Below are positions 50,939 to 62,300 of a stretch of 64,000 nt of DNA, in pieces (position 1 is the first letter of the stretch; every line of letters begins with the position of its first letter). The notes beneath the pieces are model-generated. The model had not been told where the DNA came from. It saw nothing but the letters and a program-made list of their open reading frames with translations, and did not search any database. The DNA is from Monarcha castaneiventris obscurior (Eukaryota; Chordata; Aves; Passeriformes; Monarchidae): positions 4,721,501-4,785,500 of the forward strand of contig JAMPIT010000230.1 in the NCBI GenBank assembly GCA_026261815.1, written 5' to 3'. Position numbers and translations under genes: made by a program.

Positions 50939-51976
50939 AAACCAGCATTTTTACCCTTTTATAAATACATTTTCACAGATGCACTAGCAGTATCCCCGAT
51001 GGGCTCAGCTTTGACTAACGGAAGATCTGTCACTTTTCACAGTTTTTTTTTTTAACTGATTCTGCAAAATAAATACAATAATTTCTGAGAGATGCAAAAA
51101 GTTTTAAGATTATTCTGTTTCTTTGTTCATTATTCAGAATATGCTCTCAGGTAAACTGGTTTTCCAACAAAATAGCAGAAAAACTTAAAGTTTAACATTG
51201 AAAATGGGAAACAATGAAGTACATGATGTTGGATGAGAACAGTGTGTTTATTTGTAGTTCTATTTCCCCACTCACTGTGTCTTCCATTTTGTGCCCGGTC
51301 TTTTTAAGCCTCAAAGGAAGCTTGAACTGATTTTGAATTTAAAACAGGGTTTTGTGGTTTAACCCCAGCCAGCAGCCAAGCCCCACACAGCTGCTCACTC
51401 CAGCAGGCTCAGGGAGAGAACCAGAAGAGTAAAAGCCAGAGCACTCATGGGTGGAGATAAAGACAGTTTAACAGGGAAAGCAAAAGCTGTGCACACAAGC
51501 AAAGCAAAGCAAAACAGGGAATTAATTCACTGCTTCCCATGTCTGGGCAGGTGTTCAGCATCTCCAGGAGAGCAGAGCCCCATCACACATAGCGGTGACT
51601 TGGGAAGACAAGCACCATCACTCAAAATGTTCCCCTCTTCCTCCTTCTTTCCCCCATTTTATATATTGATCATGATGTCCCATGGTCTGAGACATCCCTT
51701 GGGTTGGTTTGGGTCACCTGTCCTGGCTCCTTCCAACTTCCCAGGCACCCCCAGCCTCGCCTGCACAGCAGCACAAAAAGCAGAAAAATCCTTGGCTCTG
51801 TGTAAGCCCTGCTCTGCAACAACAAAAATATCTCTGTATTATCAACCCTGTGCTCAGCACAAATCCAAAACACAGCCCTGTACCAGCCACTGGGAAGAAA
51901 ATTAACTCTTCCCTGATGCCTTCTCCAGCCACCTAGAAACAGAGACTATACAAGAGTAAGGGAATAAAGGTCGGTG

Positions 51977-51982
51977 TTTATT
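51977..51982 (-). terminator. Polyadenylation signal of LTR-B
   Basis: AATAAA on the minus strand (CTTCAAATAAACACC) lies about 96 bp beyond the TATA box and about 64 bp before the LTR end, as in R/U5 regions. It is antisense to DPP6 and would not truncate its transcript. Confidence 0.6.
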
Positions 51983-52072
51983 TGAAGGGCCTTCAAGGTA
52001 CACCCTGGGGAGCCAGAGGCTGCCTCCAAAAATGAACCCAAGACGGACAACAGGTCACGAGTTCTTCACACC

Positions 52073-52078
52073 TTTATA
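52073..52078 (-). promoter_or_regulatory. TATA box of LTR-B
   Basis: TATAAA on the minus strand, in the context CCAAACCTATAAAGGTGTG, sits at the position expected for an LTR promoter and points away from DPP6 transcription. Whether it is active cannot be told from sequence. Confidence 0.6.
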
Positions 52079-55000
52079 GGTTTGGTTCATTTGCATACCA
52101 CGGTTAATTCTCCAATTAAAGCCCCAGTTCAATGATGTAACTCCCCTCAGCTTGCTCCCCCATTAGAGTCTTTGGGTTACACATTTTGGGCCTAGAAGAG
52201 CCTGGCTGTCCTCGAAGGCAAAGCCTGAAGAGGCTTTGTTATGTCTGCCCAGCACGAGAGAGCAGAAATTACAGGCTACAAGGAGCTTAGAGTTACACTC
52301 TAAGCACTACAGAAATTGTAAAATATAAAAGTTAAAACCTAAGGCATCATCCCCAGCCAAACCCAGCACAGAGTGTCAAGGCAAGGCTTTGTGCCTGTCT
52401 ATTCATGAAGGCCAGCTCTTGTTGAGCAAACTCTCCATGTCAAAGGGCCAACCTTTCCATGTTATCTGTTCTCTCACAGATAAATCCTGTGGGCTCACCT
52501 TGCAGTGTGGAAATGTGCATTTTCATGTGTGGGAAACATTTACACTTCTCAATGTGCTAATAATTTAAAGTAATGAGCACCCAGGCGTTAACTTTATGCT
52601 AAATTTGAGTGACGCAGCTCATTTAGTTGACAAGTTATATGTTAGAAATTGTGGGGTAAAGAGAACATAAACTTTGAATGCCACCCTACAGCTGGAAAAT
52701 AAATAGGAGCAGTAAAAATGCAGATTAGTGCACATGAATTTATTTTCTTTTGGTCTATGGAGAAATAGGAATTTCACACACCTCTTCGTCTGGAAGGAAG
52801 GTGAGTTGAACAACTGTAAAAGGAGGTGAAGCATTCACCTATTCAAAATAGTTGATCACTGTGACTTTTTAAGTTTTAAGGAGATTTTTTTCATTATATT
52901 CCTGAGAAGATCCATAAATTAATCCATTTAAAAGTATCAATATTTTAATTAATGCAGCATAATTACTGAATAACACTCTGGGTCAGTTTGGTAGAGAGTA
53001 TTATTTTAGAAGCCCTTAAGCAGTTGCAAAAGAATTTTGAATAAATCCTTGACTCAATCAGTGTCGTTAAGGCTCTTGTATGTTTGAAGTGAATTAAGTT
53101 TAATTTGTTGTTAGATCAAATATTTACCTTACAGTATAAATTTATCTTACTAGATACTTAAGCTTTGACTTTCCTTCCTGTCTCAGGCTTGTGGTCCAAT
53201 CAGTCTCATATTTTTTTCTCCAATTTTAGTTGTGTGGTGCAAGGATGTCAAATGGTTTGAAGTAATCAATTCTAACACCAGTTGCAAAGAGGCAGGGATT
53301 TCTTCCCACACCACAGGAGTTAGTGGTGGCTGGTACCTGAGGCTAAAGGGGTTATATCTGAAAGTTTCAGGTGACATCCTGAGCCACATAAAGCCATCAG
53401 CAAAATCCTTATTGATTTTTATTATCCTGGAATTAAGTGAATGCATTTGAAAAAAACCCAAACTTTATCTTAATCCCCTCAGATTTTCCAGTTATTTTTG
53501 TTAAGTGTTTAATCTTTTGGGCATCTGTTAAAACATCCAGCAGAAAGAGAGGTCTTCTGCTAGATCCAGGGGCAAGAAGTTCCATATGTTAATCCTGTTC
53601 TCATTAGGAAAAATAATCTAGGTTTCATTGGTTTGCCTGTAGTTTTGCAGAAATAAAAGGGTGAAAATATATTTTTCCTTTTTTCTGTGTCTTGTCCATT
53701 ATCTTGTAGAACTCATGTGTTCCTCGTTTTTTCTGTAGAGTTAGCAATTTCTGTTTCTTCAATCTATGTATGGATGTTTCAATTCTTTTTATTTCTTTCA
53801 GAATATCTTCTCTTTCCTCTCCTTTGAATGTGTCATGATGAAAACAGACATTGTACTCAACACAGGGCTCTTCCTGACTTAGCACAGCCTGATTTTCCAT
53901 GCCAGTAGCTGTGTTCAGTGATGGATTTTAAGGCACATGTATTGCAAGAAATTCTGGGGTAAAGTCTTGCTCAAATATGCACACCAAAGGAGAAGACACC
54001 AAAAATTTGGGCTGTGCTCTTTGTCTCCTGTACACAGAGGCATAAAACTGAGCTTGATTCCTTCTGTCATCATTTTAAATTTGTCTAAGAGTGCTATGCA
54101 AAGCTGGCATAAAGTAATGTGAAAATTATGTCCGTACATATATTTACTATTTTTCTTTACTAAAATTTCTCATTGTCTAATTAGCTGACAGGATTGATCA
54201 TTTGATAAAAAGCACTGCTTTGATGCCATAAAATCAAAAAAGTAAAAATTGTTACACAGGTATTTCACAATAACTTCAAATATGTTTCTAACATGGGATG
54301 TGAGGTAATCCAAAGACATTTCTTTCTTGATGAATAACAGAAGTCCAAAAGCTTTTTCTTAATTTATAAGATACATTACGCAGAAATCTTCCTTGTGCTG
54401 CTTCAGTTATCTTTTATCTTGATTATGGTTGACGTTTTTAGGGTACAAGGCACGGTAGTTAGGAGGATAATTTTTAAATCTCCATGAGGTGCTGCAGTTT
54501 GGCTCTGAATTATATGGGAGACAGTTTGAAGTCAGAGCACTGTATTATTTTTCCACCACAGCTACCAGACACCTCACGCAGCCTGATAAGTGCAATGAAG
54601 CTTTGAAAGGCCCAACAGTGGAAATGGAAAACATTGCAGTTCTTTGAAAAGGGAAGGGCAGGAACAAGTTGTCAATCCACCTTCTTTGTTTTTCCTGTAA
54701 ACGCATATAACACTGAATATAGTACAAAATATTGCAAACCTTATTTTGCTGGAAGAATTCTGGCAAGGCAAGGGTTGCATCACTTGAATAAATCCACTGG
54801 ATTGTGTGCCTGTCACAGAAGAGCTCTCGCCCAAGCACCCCTAGCATATTTAGTACTCAGACAGAGAGATCTGGATTTATTTACACCCAGAGTATCTTAT
54901 TCTGCTTAGTCTTCACAATTTTTATACACATTTAAGCTTCAAAAACCTCCCCATATGCAGATAAGCTAAGACATAAAATTCTTTACTTGGAATCCTTTAT

Positions 55001-55496
55001 CTGGCCCCTCTGTTTACTAAAATTCAAGTTAGGAAAGAGAATGTAGTATCTTCCACAATGCATTTTTACTTTCAAAGCCTATTAATTGAATGAAGCTCTT
55101 CTTAGTTTAAAAGGAAAAAGATCAAGCTACAGCTTCAGTAATAATTTTTACCTTTAGGCAAACCTGCTATAACTCCTGCCAAAATTAAATTAAGATCTAT
55201 ATTTTCTTCTGGAATCTTTCCAGCTCATCTTTGGGTGAAACATATACCATAATAGGATGTGAAACAGAAGATGAAAGCAAATATTTTTTCCAGTTCTGTC
55301 TTTTCATAACGTGAGAAATTACATTCTTGTAACGTGGTAAAGATACATAACATTTATTCCAATATCTTCAAGTATATAAAAACCTATCTGTATATGTCTA
55401 CTAAATTATAGTAACTGTTTGCATTTCAGTCTAATTAGCTTACTGATACATCTTTTCAGCTTGCATAGAGTTTAAAAATATGTTAAGGATAGGGAT

Positions 55497-56535
55497 GGGG
55501 AGCAGAACGAAGCCCTCACAATCCAAGGTGTGAGGGTCTGCCACACCTCCTAGACACACAAGGCTATGGGACAGGATGGGATCCATCCAAGGGTACTGTG
55601 GGAGCTGGCAAAAGTGCTCTCTGCAACACTTTACATCATTTACCAACAGTCCTGGCTAACTGGGAAGGTCCCAGTTGACTGGAGGTCAGCAAATGTGATG
55701 CAACAAAAAAGGCCAATGGTGTGAAGTTCAACAGAGCCAAGTGCTGGGTCCTGCATTTGGGTCACAACAATCCCAGGCAGTGCTAGAGGCTGGGGAGAGA
55801 GTGGCTTGAAAGTGGCCCTGCAGGAAAGGACCTGGGGGTGCTGGTCAGCAGCAGCTGAACATGAGCCAGGTGTGCCCAGGTGGCAAAGAAGAAAGGCCAA
55901 TGGCATCCTGGCCTGTGTCAGCAATAGTGTGGCCAGCAGGACCAGGGCAGTGATTGTCCCTCCATGCTGGGCACTGGTCAGGCTGCACCTCAAATCCTGT
56001 GTTCAGCTCCCTCACAACAAGAAAGACTTTGATGTGCTGGATCATGTCCAGAGAAGGGCAATGGAGCTGGGGAAGGGTCTGGAGCTCCAATCTTATGAGG
56101 AGTGACTGAGGGAACTGGGATTGTTCAGCCTGGAGAAAAGGAGGCTCAGGGGGGACTTTATCACTCTCCACAGTTACCTGAGAGGAGGCTGTAGCGAGGG
56201 GGGTCAGTCTCTTTTGCCAAGAGGTAAGACAAGAGGAAATGGCCTCAAGTTGTGCTAGGGAGGTTTAGGTTGGATTCTATGAGCAATTCCTTCACAGAAA
56301 GGGTTGTGAAGCACTGGAAAAGGCTGCCCATGGCAGTGGGGGAGTCACCATCTCTGGAGGTATTTAAAAGTTGCGTAGATGTGGCACTGGGGGATGTGGT
56401 TTAGTGGTGAACTTGGCAGTGCTGGATTAATGCTTGGACTCAGTGATCTTAGAATTATAGAATGGTTTGGGTTGGAAGGGATCTTTACCTTAAGGGTCTT
56501 TTCCAACCAAGTGATTCTGTGATTCTGTGACTCTG
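55497..56535 (+). mobile_element. CR1 LINE, sense, internally deleted 3' portion
   Basis: This is the largest LINE copy in the window. It begins in the reverse-transcriptase coding part: 55579-55700 in frame reads DGIHPRVLWELAKVLS..., then IIYQQSWLTGKVPVDWRSAN. It then jumps at about 55701 to 'aaggccaatggtgtgaagttcaacagagccaagtgctgggtcctgcatttgggtcacaacaatcccag', which in intact CR1 lies several hundred bases further on. The intervening catalytic reverse-transcriptase core is missing. The rest of ORF2 is broken by stops (for example TGA after QSYEE at 56103-56105). The 3' end shows 'tggtttagtggtgaacttggcagtgctgg', 'ggtcttttccaacc' and a GTGATTCT repeat tail. Confidence 0.9.
56452..56488 (-). 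mobile_element. Antisense CR1-tail insert within the CR1 3' end
   Basis: Between 'cagtgatctta' and 'cttaagggtcttttccaacc', which should be contiguous, lies 'gaattatagaatggtttggg' followed by 'ttggaagggatcttta'. This is the reverse complement of a standard CR1 3' terminus. CTTA occurs on both sides (56448-56451 and 56489-56492). GGTTGGAA at 56470-56477 now pairs with TTCCAACC at 56501-56508 to form a hairpin. Confidence 0.75.
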
Positions 56536-57076
56536 CTTAGAGCAGGATGTGCTTCACTTTGGGGTGAGGGGACAGAAACTGTGCTATTGATGACAGCGAA
56601 ATGCAGAACAAAGTGTTTAACCACATGATAAAGGCTAATGCCATGGAACCAAATTTTTATTACTGGCTGGCTAAAGCTTTACTTCCTGATCAGCGTTTAA
56701 ACACATAAATAAAGAGCCTGATTCACAGGAGCATTTCACAGCAATAGCTCTAACAACTCACAAAACCTGAGCAATGGCATTCTTCATCTTGTGCCCTCTA
56801 ACTGAATTGTTCAATTTCTGAAATGAAGACAGGAGTGAGAGAAATAAAGTTTGTATCAAAGCACCAAGGCTTCAGTTTGTTGTAAATTAGCATCTTTCTA
56901 TTAGCTGATGGCATTGGAAGCAAGCTGTGGAAATCCTTTTTTTGACATAAGATGCCATAAAACTGTGATATGTGATTTTGTACTGCCAATTATTGTAAAA
57001 GCAAAATGCAACATTTTATGCTGGAGACACTGCTTAATGCTGTTCTCTTTTTCTTTTGTTTTTTCCTTCAAATCAG

Positions 57077-57197
57077 ATATTTATCTTTGAGAATAACATC
57101 TATTACTGTGCCCATGTGGGGAAACAAGCCATCCGAGTGGTCTCCACAGGAAAGGAGGGTGTTATTTTCAATGGGCTCAGCGACTGGCTGTATGAAG
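57077..57197 (+). CDS. DPP6: DPP6 internal coding exon (beta-propeller), fifth in window
   Basis: This 121-nt exon encodes 40 residues, [20 protein letters not shown] then [20 protein letters not shown], plus the first G of the next codon. IFENNIYY and NGLSDWLYE are hallmarks of DPP4-family propeller blades, and [18 protein letters not shown] is the DPP6 version. The exon starts in phase 0 after QQL of the previous exon and ends in phase 1 at donor GTAGGA (57198). Family members continue with EE after WLY, so the next exon should begin by completing a Glu codon; it lies beyond the window. The acceptor has a strong pyrimidine tract. FNGLSDW has Phe where I recall Tyr in human. Confidence 0.95.
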
Positions 57198-57830
57198 GTA
57201 GGACACTACATTTAGGCCAGCACTTAGTTACGAGTTTAAGTTATGCTCTAGAATTACAGACCTTGCTGGAATTAGACATCCAGCATTGCATTTCTGGGCA
57301 CTGCTGGACCACGGAGCTGAAAACCTGCTACTCTAACAGTTGCCTGATGTGCTGGACTGGAAATAACATGAAATGATGTAAGAATTCTGTTTTCAGACTG
57401 TTTTCTTTCCCTTAGTCCAAAGGTAATAAATCACTGGGCTTTAACGAACAGAACTGCTTCATTATTTAATGGCACCTGCAATCACTCATAGATGTGCCCG
57501 TTTTCAAATCACAGAAAAGGACAGAAATGGGGAGGGAAAGGGGTTCTATCTTAAAGGGAAAAGCAAGGAAACAATTTTACTTGATTAGCTGTTTTCCCCA
57601 GAACTAGGTGGGCCTTGGAAGCTGCCCAGATCTTGCCACCTAAAAAATATTTCTAAAAGCAGACCCCAGTAATTGGCTAGTTTCCAGTGAAAATGGGCCT
57701 GACAGGGTGGAGGGTCATCTCTGGATGCTTTTCTTTGATCCTTTCATCTGGCAAAGGGCCATTTAGGTGTCTGTGAGCAGCTGCTTGAAAAGTGATCTCA
57801 ACTGCTCGTTACCTTAGGAGAACATCCCCC

Positions 57831-57936
57831 CCACCCCCAAGTTCTTTTGGGGGTGGTTGTAGGCTTTTCAACTTACATATCAGAATAAAAATTCCAATAC
57901 ACCCCCCCCAAATATATATATATATATATATATATA
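57831..57936. repeat. C/G hairpin, C8 run and (AT)12 repeat
   Basis: CCACCCCCAA (57831-57840) pairs perfectly with TTGGGGGTGG (57847-57856) across a 6-nt loop. A C8 run follows at about 57902-57909, then (AT)12 at 57912-57936. Confidence 0.92.
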
Positions 57937-59308
57937 AGCACACAGCATGCATCCCTCTCTCTGTTGCTGACTAATGCAGCTGCCAGCAGTTCCTTCTCCC
58001 AAGGATCCTGACTTTTGGACCTGGCAGTGTCTCTTTCCTGTGACACAGCTTCCCCCTAAGGTCACACTTTCTCCTACAGGTCCCAGCACAGTGCCAAGGT
58101 TTCCTTACCTCTACAGAGAGAAAGTTTCCAGATACATCTATTAACTGTGACCTGTTGGTTGCTCCCAGTTTTCTTGAGGTTTAATAGAACAGAATAGGTT
58201 GCAAAATGCCATTAACAGTTAATTGGTGTAAAAATATGAACCACTTAAATTGGTCTGTATCACAGCTAGAATGGGGCCCTTGGACTCAAAAATGAGGGAA
58301 TAAAAATAAATTAGTTTGTTTGCCCCTCCCAAAGAAGCCGATCCCATAAATCAGCATACTAACTCACCAAACACATCAGTGGAAAAATCTGATAGGGTTT
58401 ATTGCTTTTGCTATTTAAACATGTGTTTCTACTATAATACAGCATATTTGCAAGTAAATGTCCTCCTTGTGCTGTGAAAGCATTTTGTAACAAGAGAAGA
58501 GGCTAAGAAATTACAAAATGCTAATTTTCTTTCACTTTCCTTTATTTATTAATTTGCTGGTGAAGTTGTGGGCAGGCCTGTTTGACTCTGTGGGTCAAAT
58601 GTGCCTACTACTACCCATATTTTGCTGATGAACATCATTTACTACATCAGGTCTCCTTGCAGAGTCTTACACATTGCACCACGCTTAGAGGAGTTTGTCA
58701 AGCCTGTGAACTCTGAGCACACCAGCAAGCCCAGGATGACACTTGTTTTGCTGACACATATTTTTATTCAATTACAGGATTGCTCAGGCAATTTCTTGGC
58801 TGACATTGACTTTCAGATTTGCCCTCCATAATGAATTTTCTTGTTAACTTTATGTTAATATATTAGGGTAAGAAATGAATGTGTGATCAAGTACACTCTG
58901 GTTATCCCGAGCTAGGCTCTGTAACCCGTGAGGCACGAGGCAGATTAGGACCACTGACCCTGCTGCTCACAGGCAGTATGTTTGGGAGAATTTGGGATTT
59001 GGAAATGTCACTTTGTGTCCAAATGCAGTTTATATTGAACTAAATAATTCTCTCATTTCACAAGTAAGGTGTAGAAGGTCCCACAGGAAAACCTGATCTA
59101 AACGTTCCCCACTAATGGGAATCCAACACCAAATCCAGAGCTGCACTGTGTGAGCTGAGCTCCTTCTCTTGTCATCACTTGTGCAATCCTCCTGGAGGTA
59201 AGCCTGGGACCAGTGTCAGGATGGAGACTTGTGCCAGGTGCTCGAACAAGCGGTGGGGCCGTGGTGTTGGATGGCTCTGCAGTGTTCAGGTGCCGGCTGT
59301 CTACATGC

Positions 59309-59324
59309 ATGGATGGATGGATGG
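59309..59324 (+). repeat. (ATGG)4 microsatellite
   Basis: Four consecutive ATGG units. Confidence 0.93.
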
Positions 59325-62300
59325 AGCAGGATCCAGAAGCTGGATATTCCATGGGGATAAATGGATAAGGACAGCTGAGAAATGAGAGACATCTCCTCAG
59401 TGGAGTCCAAGGGAGTCCAGTTATGGTTGCCAGTGAGGCTGAAGCTTTAACCTGGGATACTCTGCCAACACACTATCGCCAGAACCTTTGTTTTTCCAAA
59501 GTCTCTCCTTTTCTTGGATGCCACCTCTCAGTGGGATAAACTTGGACAACATTTTAAATCTGAACTTACCTGACTGGAAATGCTTGAAAACATGGCAAAG
59601 ACTGAAATGTACCACATCAAGACTATTTTTGCTCTTCACTCGTTCCTGCTGTGGTTTGCAGCCATGCCTTCCCCACCTCCCCAGCTGAGCTGGGTGGGAT
59701 GCTCAGGCCCGTGTTTTTTTGCTGCTGTCTCAGCGAGCTACCAGGATGAACGCTGAGCATATGCAGAAATCTCCCTCCATCTGTGCAGCCAGCTCCAGCA
59801 GATAGTCTGCAAAGGAGCTGCGAGAATCAGGATCACAGAGAGTTCAGCACACTCCTCTTCCCTCCCATGCTCTTTTTGTTGCTGAAGTTCTGTGACCCCT
59901 GGCAGCGACAGCAGAGCCTCCTCGCAGCGCCCGCTGGGTTACTGTGCCAGCTCACAACCTGCTTCTCACTTCCCCTAGATGCAGCACAGAAAATAAAACT
60001 CGGTGTTTTCTATTTGAGGAAGATGACTTTTAACGACTTTTATCTACTTAGCAAGAGCACACCACCAGCAGCCCCGCCGCCCTTTCTGAGAGCTGTTTGC
60101 TCAGTGAGCTCTGCAGATGGCAACCCAGCAGTGCCACCCTTTGGGGTGACTCCTGACACTTCACATGGATGGCAGACCCGGGGGGACACTTTTCTTCAAA
60201 ATGTCATTGCTTTTTTTCACAACAGAATAGATGTGCTGCACTATTAATCACAGGTTTTTCCTAAGTCCAGAAGCACAGCAGATCCAGAATAAATTTGACA
60301 GGCTTTTTTGCCCTGGAAAAATGCAGACGTTCATTTCAATTCAAGTTAAGCTCTGCTTTTGTAAATCTGCCAAAGGAGAAAAAATTTCTTCGAGGTATTT
60401 ATGCTGATCTGTTGACTTTTGATAATGTAGTGAAAAACATTTCAAATCAATCAGAGCTTAATCTACTTAGTGCATTTAGCTGGAAGGTTATAGATTGATA
60501 CATAGATTACTGTAACATGAAAGCATAGATTAAACATGGGGTTTATTACTAAAATAAGCATTGACAAGGTTTTCATAGTCTGACTTAACATTTTCAGAGC
60601 TGTGCCTGATAGATGCTTGTACTAAAATCGAGTGATATCCTATAAAAGAGAGTTTAAAGTTTTGCAGCTGAAATCAGCTACACATTTAAATGCATAGCAG
60701 CAGCAAAGAGTGGTTTTTATTTCAGTTTGCTGTGTGATCATTGTTGGTTTGAGAATATGTTTTAGCAATGATAAGTCTTACAGATAATTTTAAAGCAAGT
60801 GCTGGTATAGCAAAAAGGACTTGCAAAGCAATAGGGTAAGAGTATTTATATGTTCTGTATGTGAGTAGTAATATCTTAAAGATAATGTGCATTTAAAAAT
60901 TAAATTGCAGGTAAAATTAATTTCATTCATGTGCTTTTTTTAGAGTACTCTTCCAGAGAAGTTAATTCTGTCATGGTGTAATTAAAGTGTCTTAATTTGC
61001 CACCAAGCACTTGGAGAGGCTGTTCAGATGTTGTGAGGAAGTGTGGCAGCAAGGTACTCTGATGGAGGTCACCTCTGTGATTCTGCTAAGTGAGAAGGAG
61101 CAGGATAAGATGTCCCTGTGTTGCAGTTTGGAAGTTTGTTGATTTTGGATTTGTGTGATTCTGAATCCTGAGGAATGGGGCAGGAAGACTTCCCTCCACA
61201 CTGGCATGTTGCTGCCAGAGCAGGAGCAGCCCAGCAGGGCAACTCAGGGTCCCTTTAGCAGGACAGGGATCTCTGGGCTGCACTGCCATGAAGTCCTGGT
61301 GTGATCTCCTATGAGCAAGTGTGTGTTCACAGATAAAGGTGGATAACTTCTGGTGTTATTCTCTAAGTGCATACTTGGAAATCCTGGGGGAGCAGGATGT
61401 GACACAGTGGTGTGTGCCACTGTCACCCCTGGGAGCAGAAGGAAGGATTTTCACCTCGAGATGGTCCTATGCCATGCATGAAGTGTAAAACTGAGTGTGA
61501 AACTTGCTGCATGTGTCTTCAGACATAAGAGTAGAAACTAGAGAAACGTAGGAACTATTTTGCAGCTTGGTCTGTGGGACACATTTGTGGTTATTAGGGA
61601 CTTTGGTAAGGATTGCATGTGAGTAAAAATGTAAGCACTGAGTTAAGAATTAAGAATTGCATGTGAGTTATTCCCTTATCTCGTGTCACTGTCAGAGGAT
61701 AAGAGGATCAGAGGTTGTCTCTAATTTTGGAAGTCTCTAAATCTCAAGATCCTCTCAAAGTGAGAATTCCCATTCGAGACTTTGTCCTGACACCACGGTT
61801 GTGACATCTCCTCTGGACATCTCCTCATCCTCAGACCTCAGAGGGAACCACTCCTGGCAGCCAAGCCCCAGCCCCAGCTCCCACAGCACACATTTAAATC
61901 TCTTGTGTAGTATGAGCTTTACACAGCCATCCTTTAAAACTGATATTCTGCTTTGCTGAGCATAATGCACAGTGGTGTTGCTGTGTTTCTTTTTTGGCTA
62001 GGAACCAGGAGGAGGGAGGAAAAAAAAGACTCTTTTTCAGAAATGACTCCTGTGCCTTATTAATCTTCATTTTGTCTGCGTCTTGCGTGATCACCAGCAG
62101 ATCCTCTTGTGTGACTTCGCAGTGACACCTGGTGGGAGAGGCCAGGATGTCATCGTCATTAAGACAATGAAACTGCAGAATTTTTTGCTGCAAGATCTAG
62201 GAAAGGCTCCCAATTTCCCCTCACATACATTTCCCTGAAACTCTCTCTGAGCTTATGGGAACTACACATCCAAAGCCACTGGGTGATTCATGCTAATAGT

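Larger units (their letters stand above)
51914..52349 (-). mobile_element. Solo ERV LTR (LTR-B), 436 bp, nested inside LTR-A
   Basis: The element has 9-bp perfect terminal inverted repeats, TGATGCCTT at 51914 and AAGGCATCA ending at 52349. It is flanked on both sides by TCCC (51910-51913 and 52350-52353), a 4-bp target duplication. On the minus strand a TATAAA lies at 52078-52073 and an AATAAA at 51982-51977, about 96 bp apart, giving a U3-R-U5 layout that runs from 52349 to 51914. Removing it restores a continuous LTR-A. Its U3 start matches the fragment at 33454. Confidence 0.85.
51353..52369 (-). mobile_element. Solo ERV LTR (LTR-A), antisense, split by a later LTR insertion
   Basis: Read on the minus strand this starts at 52369 with TGTGCTGGGTTTGGCTGGGG and is interrupted at 52353/51913. 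It resumes with 'agagttaattttcttcccagtggctgg' and ends at 51353 with 'ggctggggttaaaccaca'. That is the start, body and end of a well-known bird LTR type with TG...CA ends. Without the insert it is about 577 bp. Flanking hexamers GGGTTT (51347-51352) and GAGTGT (52371-52376) agree at 4 of 6 positions and may be a decayed target duplication. No internal retroviral genes are present, so it is a solo LTR. Confidence 0.8.
39941..57076 (+). other. DPP6: DPP6 intron, 17136 bp
   Basis: This intron runs from donor GTAAGA to a pyrimidine-rich acceptor (TTTTCCTTCAAATCAG) ending at 57076. It holds an antisense CR1 scrap at 41.05 kb, an AT dinucleotide run at 41.73 kb, an antisense CR1 coding relic at 48.04-48.44 kb, the LTR cluster at 50.6-52.4 kb and a roughly 1-kb sense CR1 at 55.5-56.5 kb. 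The other stretches, including 42.3-47.9 and 52.4-55.4 kb, show nothing I can name. The 181-codon minus-strand frame at 42254-42799 is rejected. Confidence 0.88.

Noticed and set aside
51447..51905. 152-codon open frame on the + strand
   Set aside because: It lies entirely within the antisense ERV LTR-A and is not a retroviral or host gene.
55806..56105. 99-codon open frame on the + strand
   Set aside because: This is a remnant of CR1 ORF2 with an out-of-place start and frameshifts, covered by the CR1 feature.
56395..56430. 'ggtttagtggtgaacttgg', resembling a tRNA A-box region
   Set aside because: It is the standard text of the CR1 3' end ('catggtttagtggtggacttggcagtg'), not a tRNA gene.
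59783..60247. 154-codon open frame on the + strand
   Set aside because: It has no family resemblance, no match to the DPP6 exon expected next, and overlaps several sequence biases. Probably chance.
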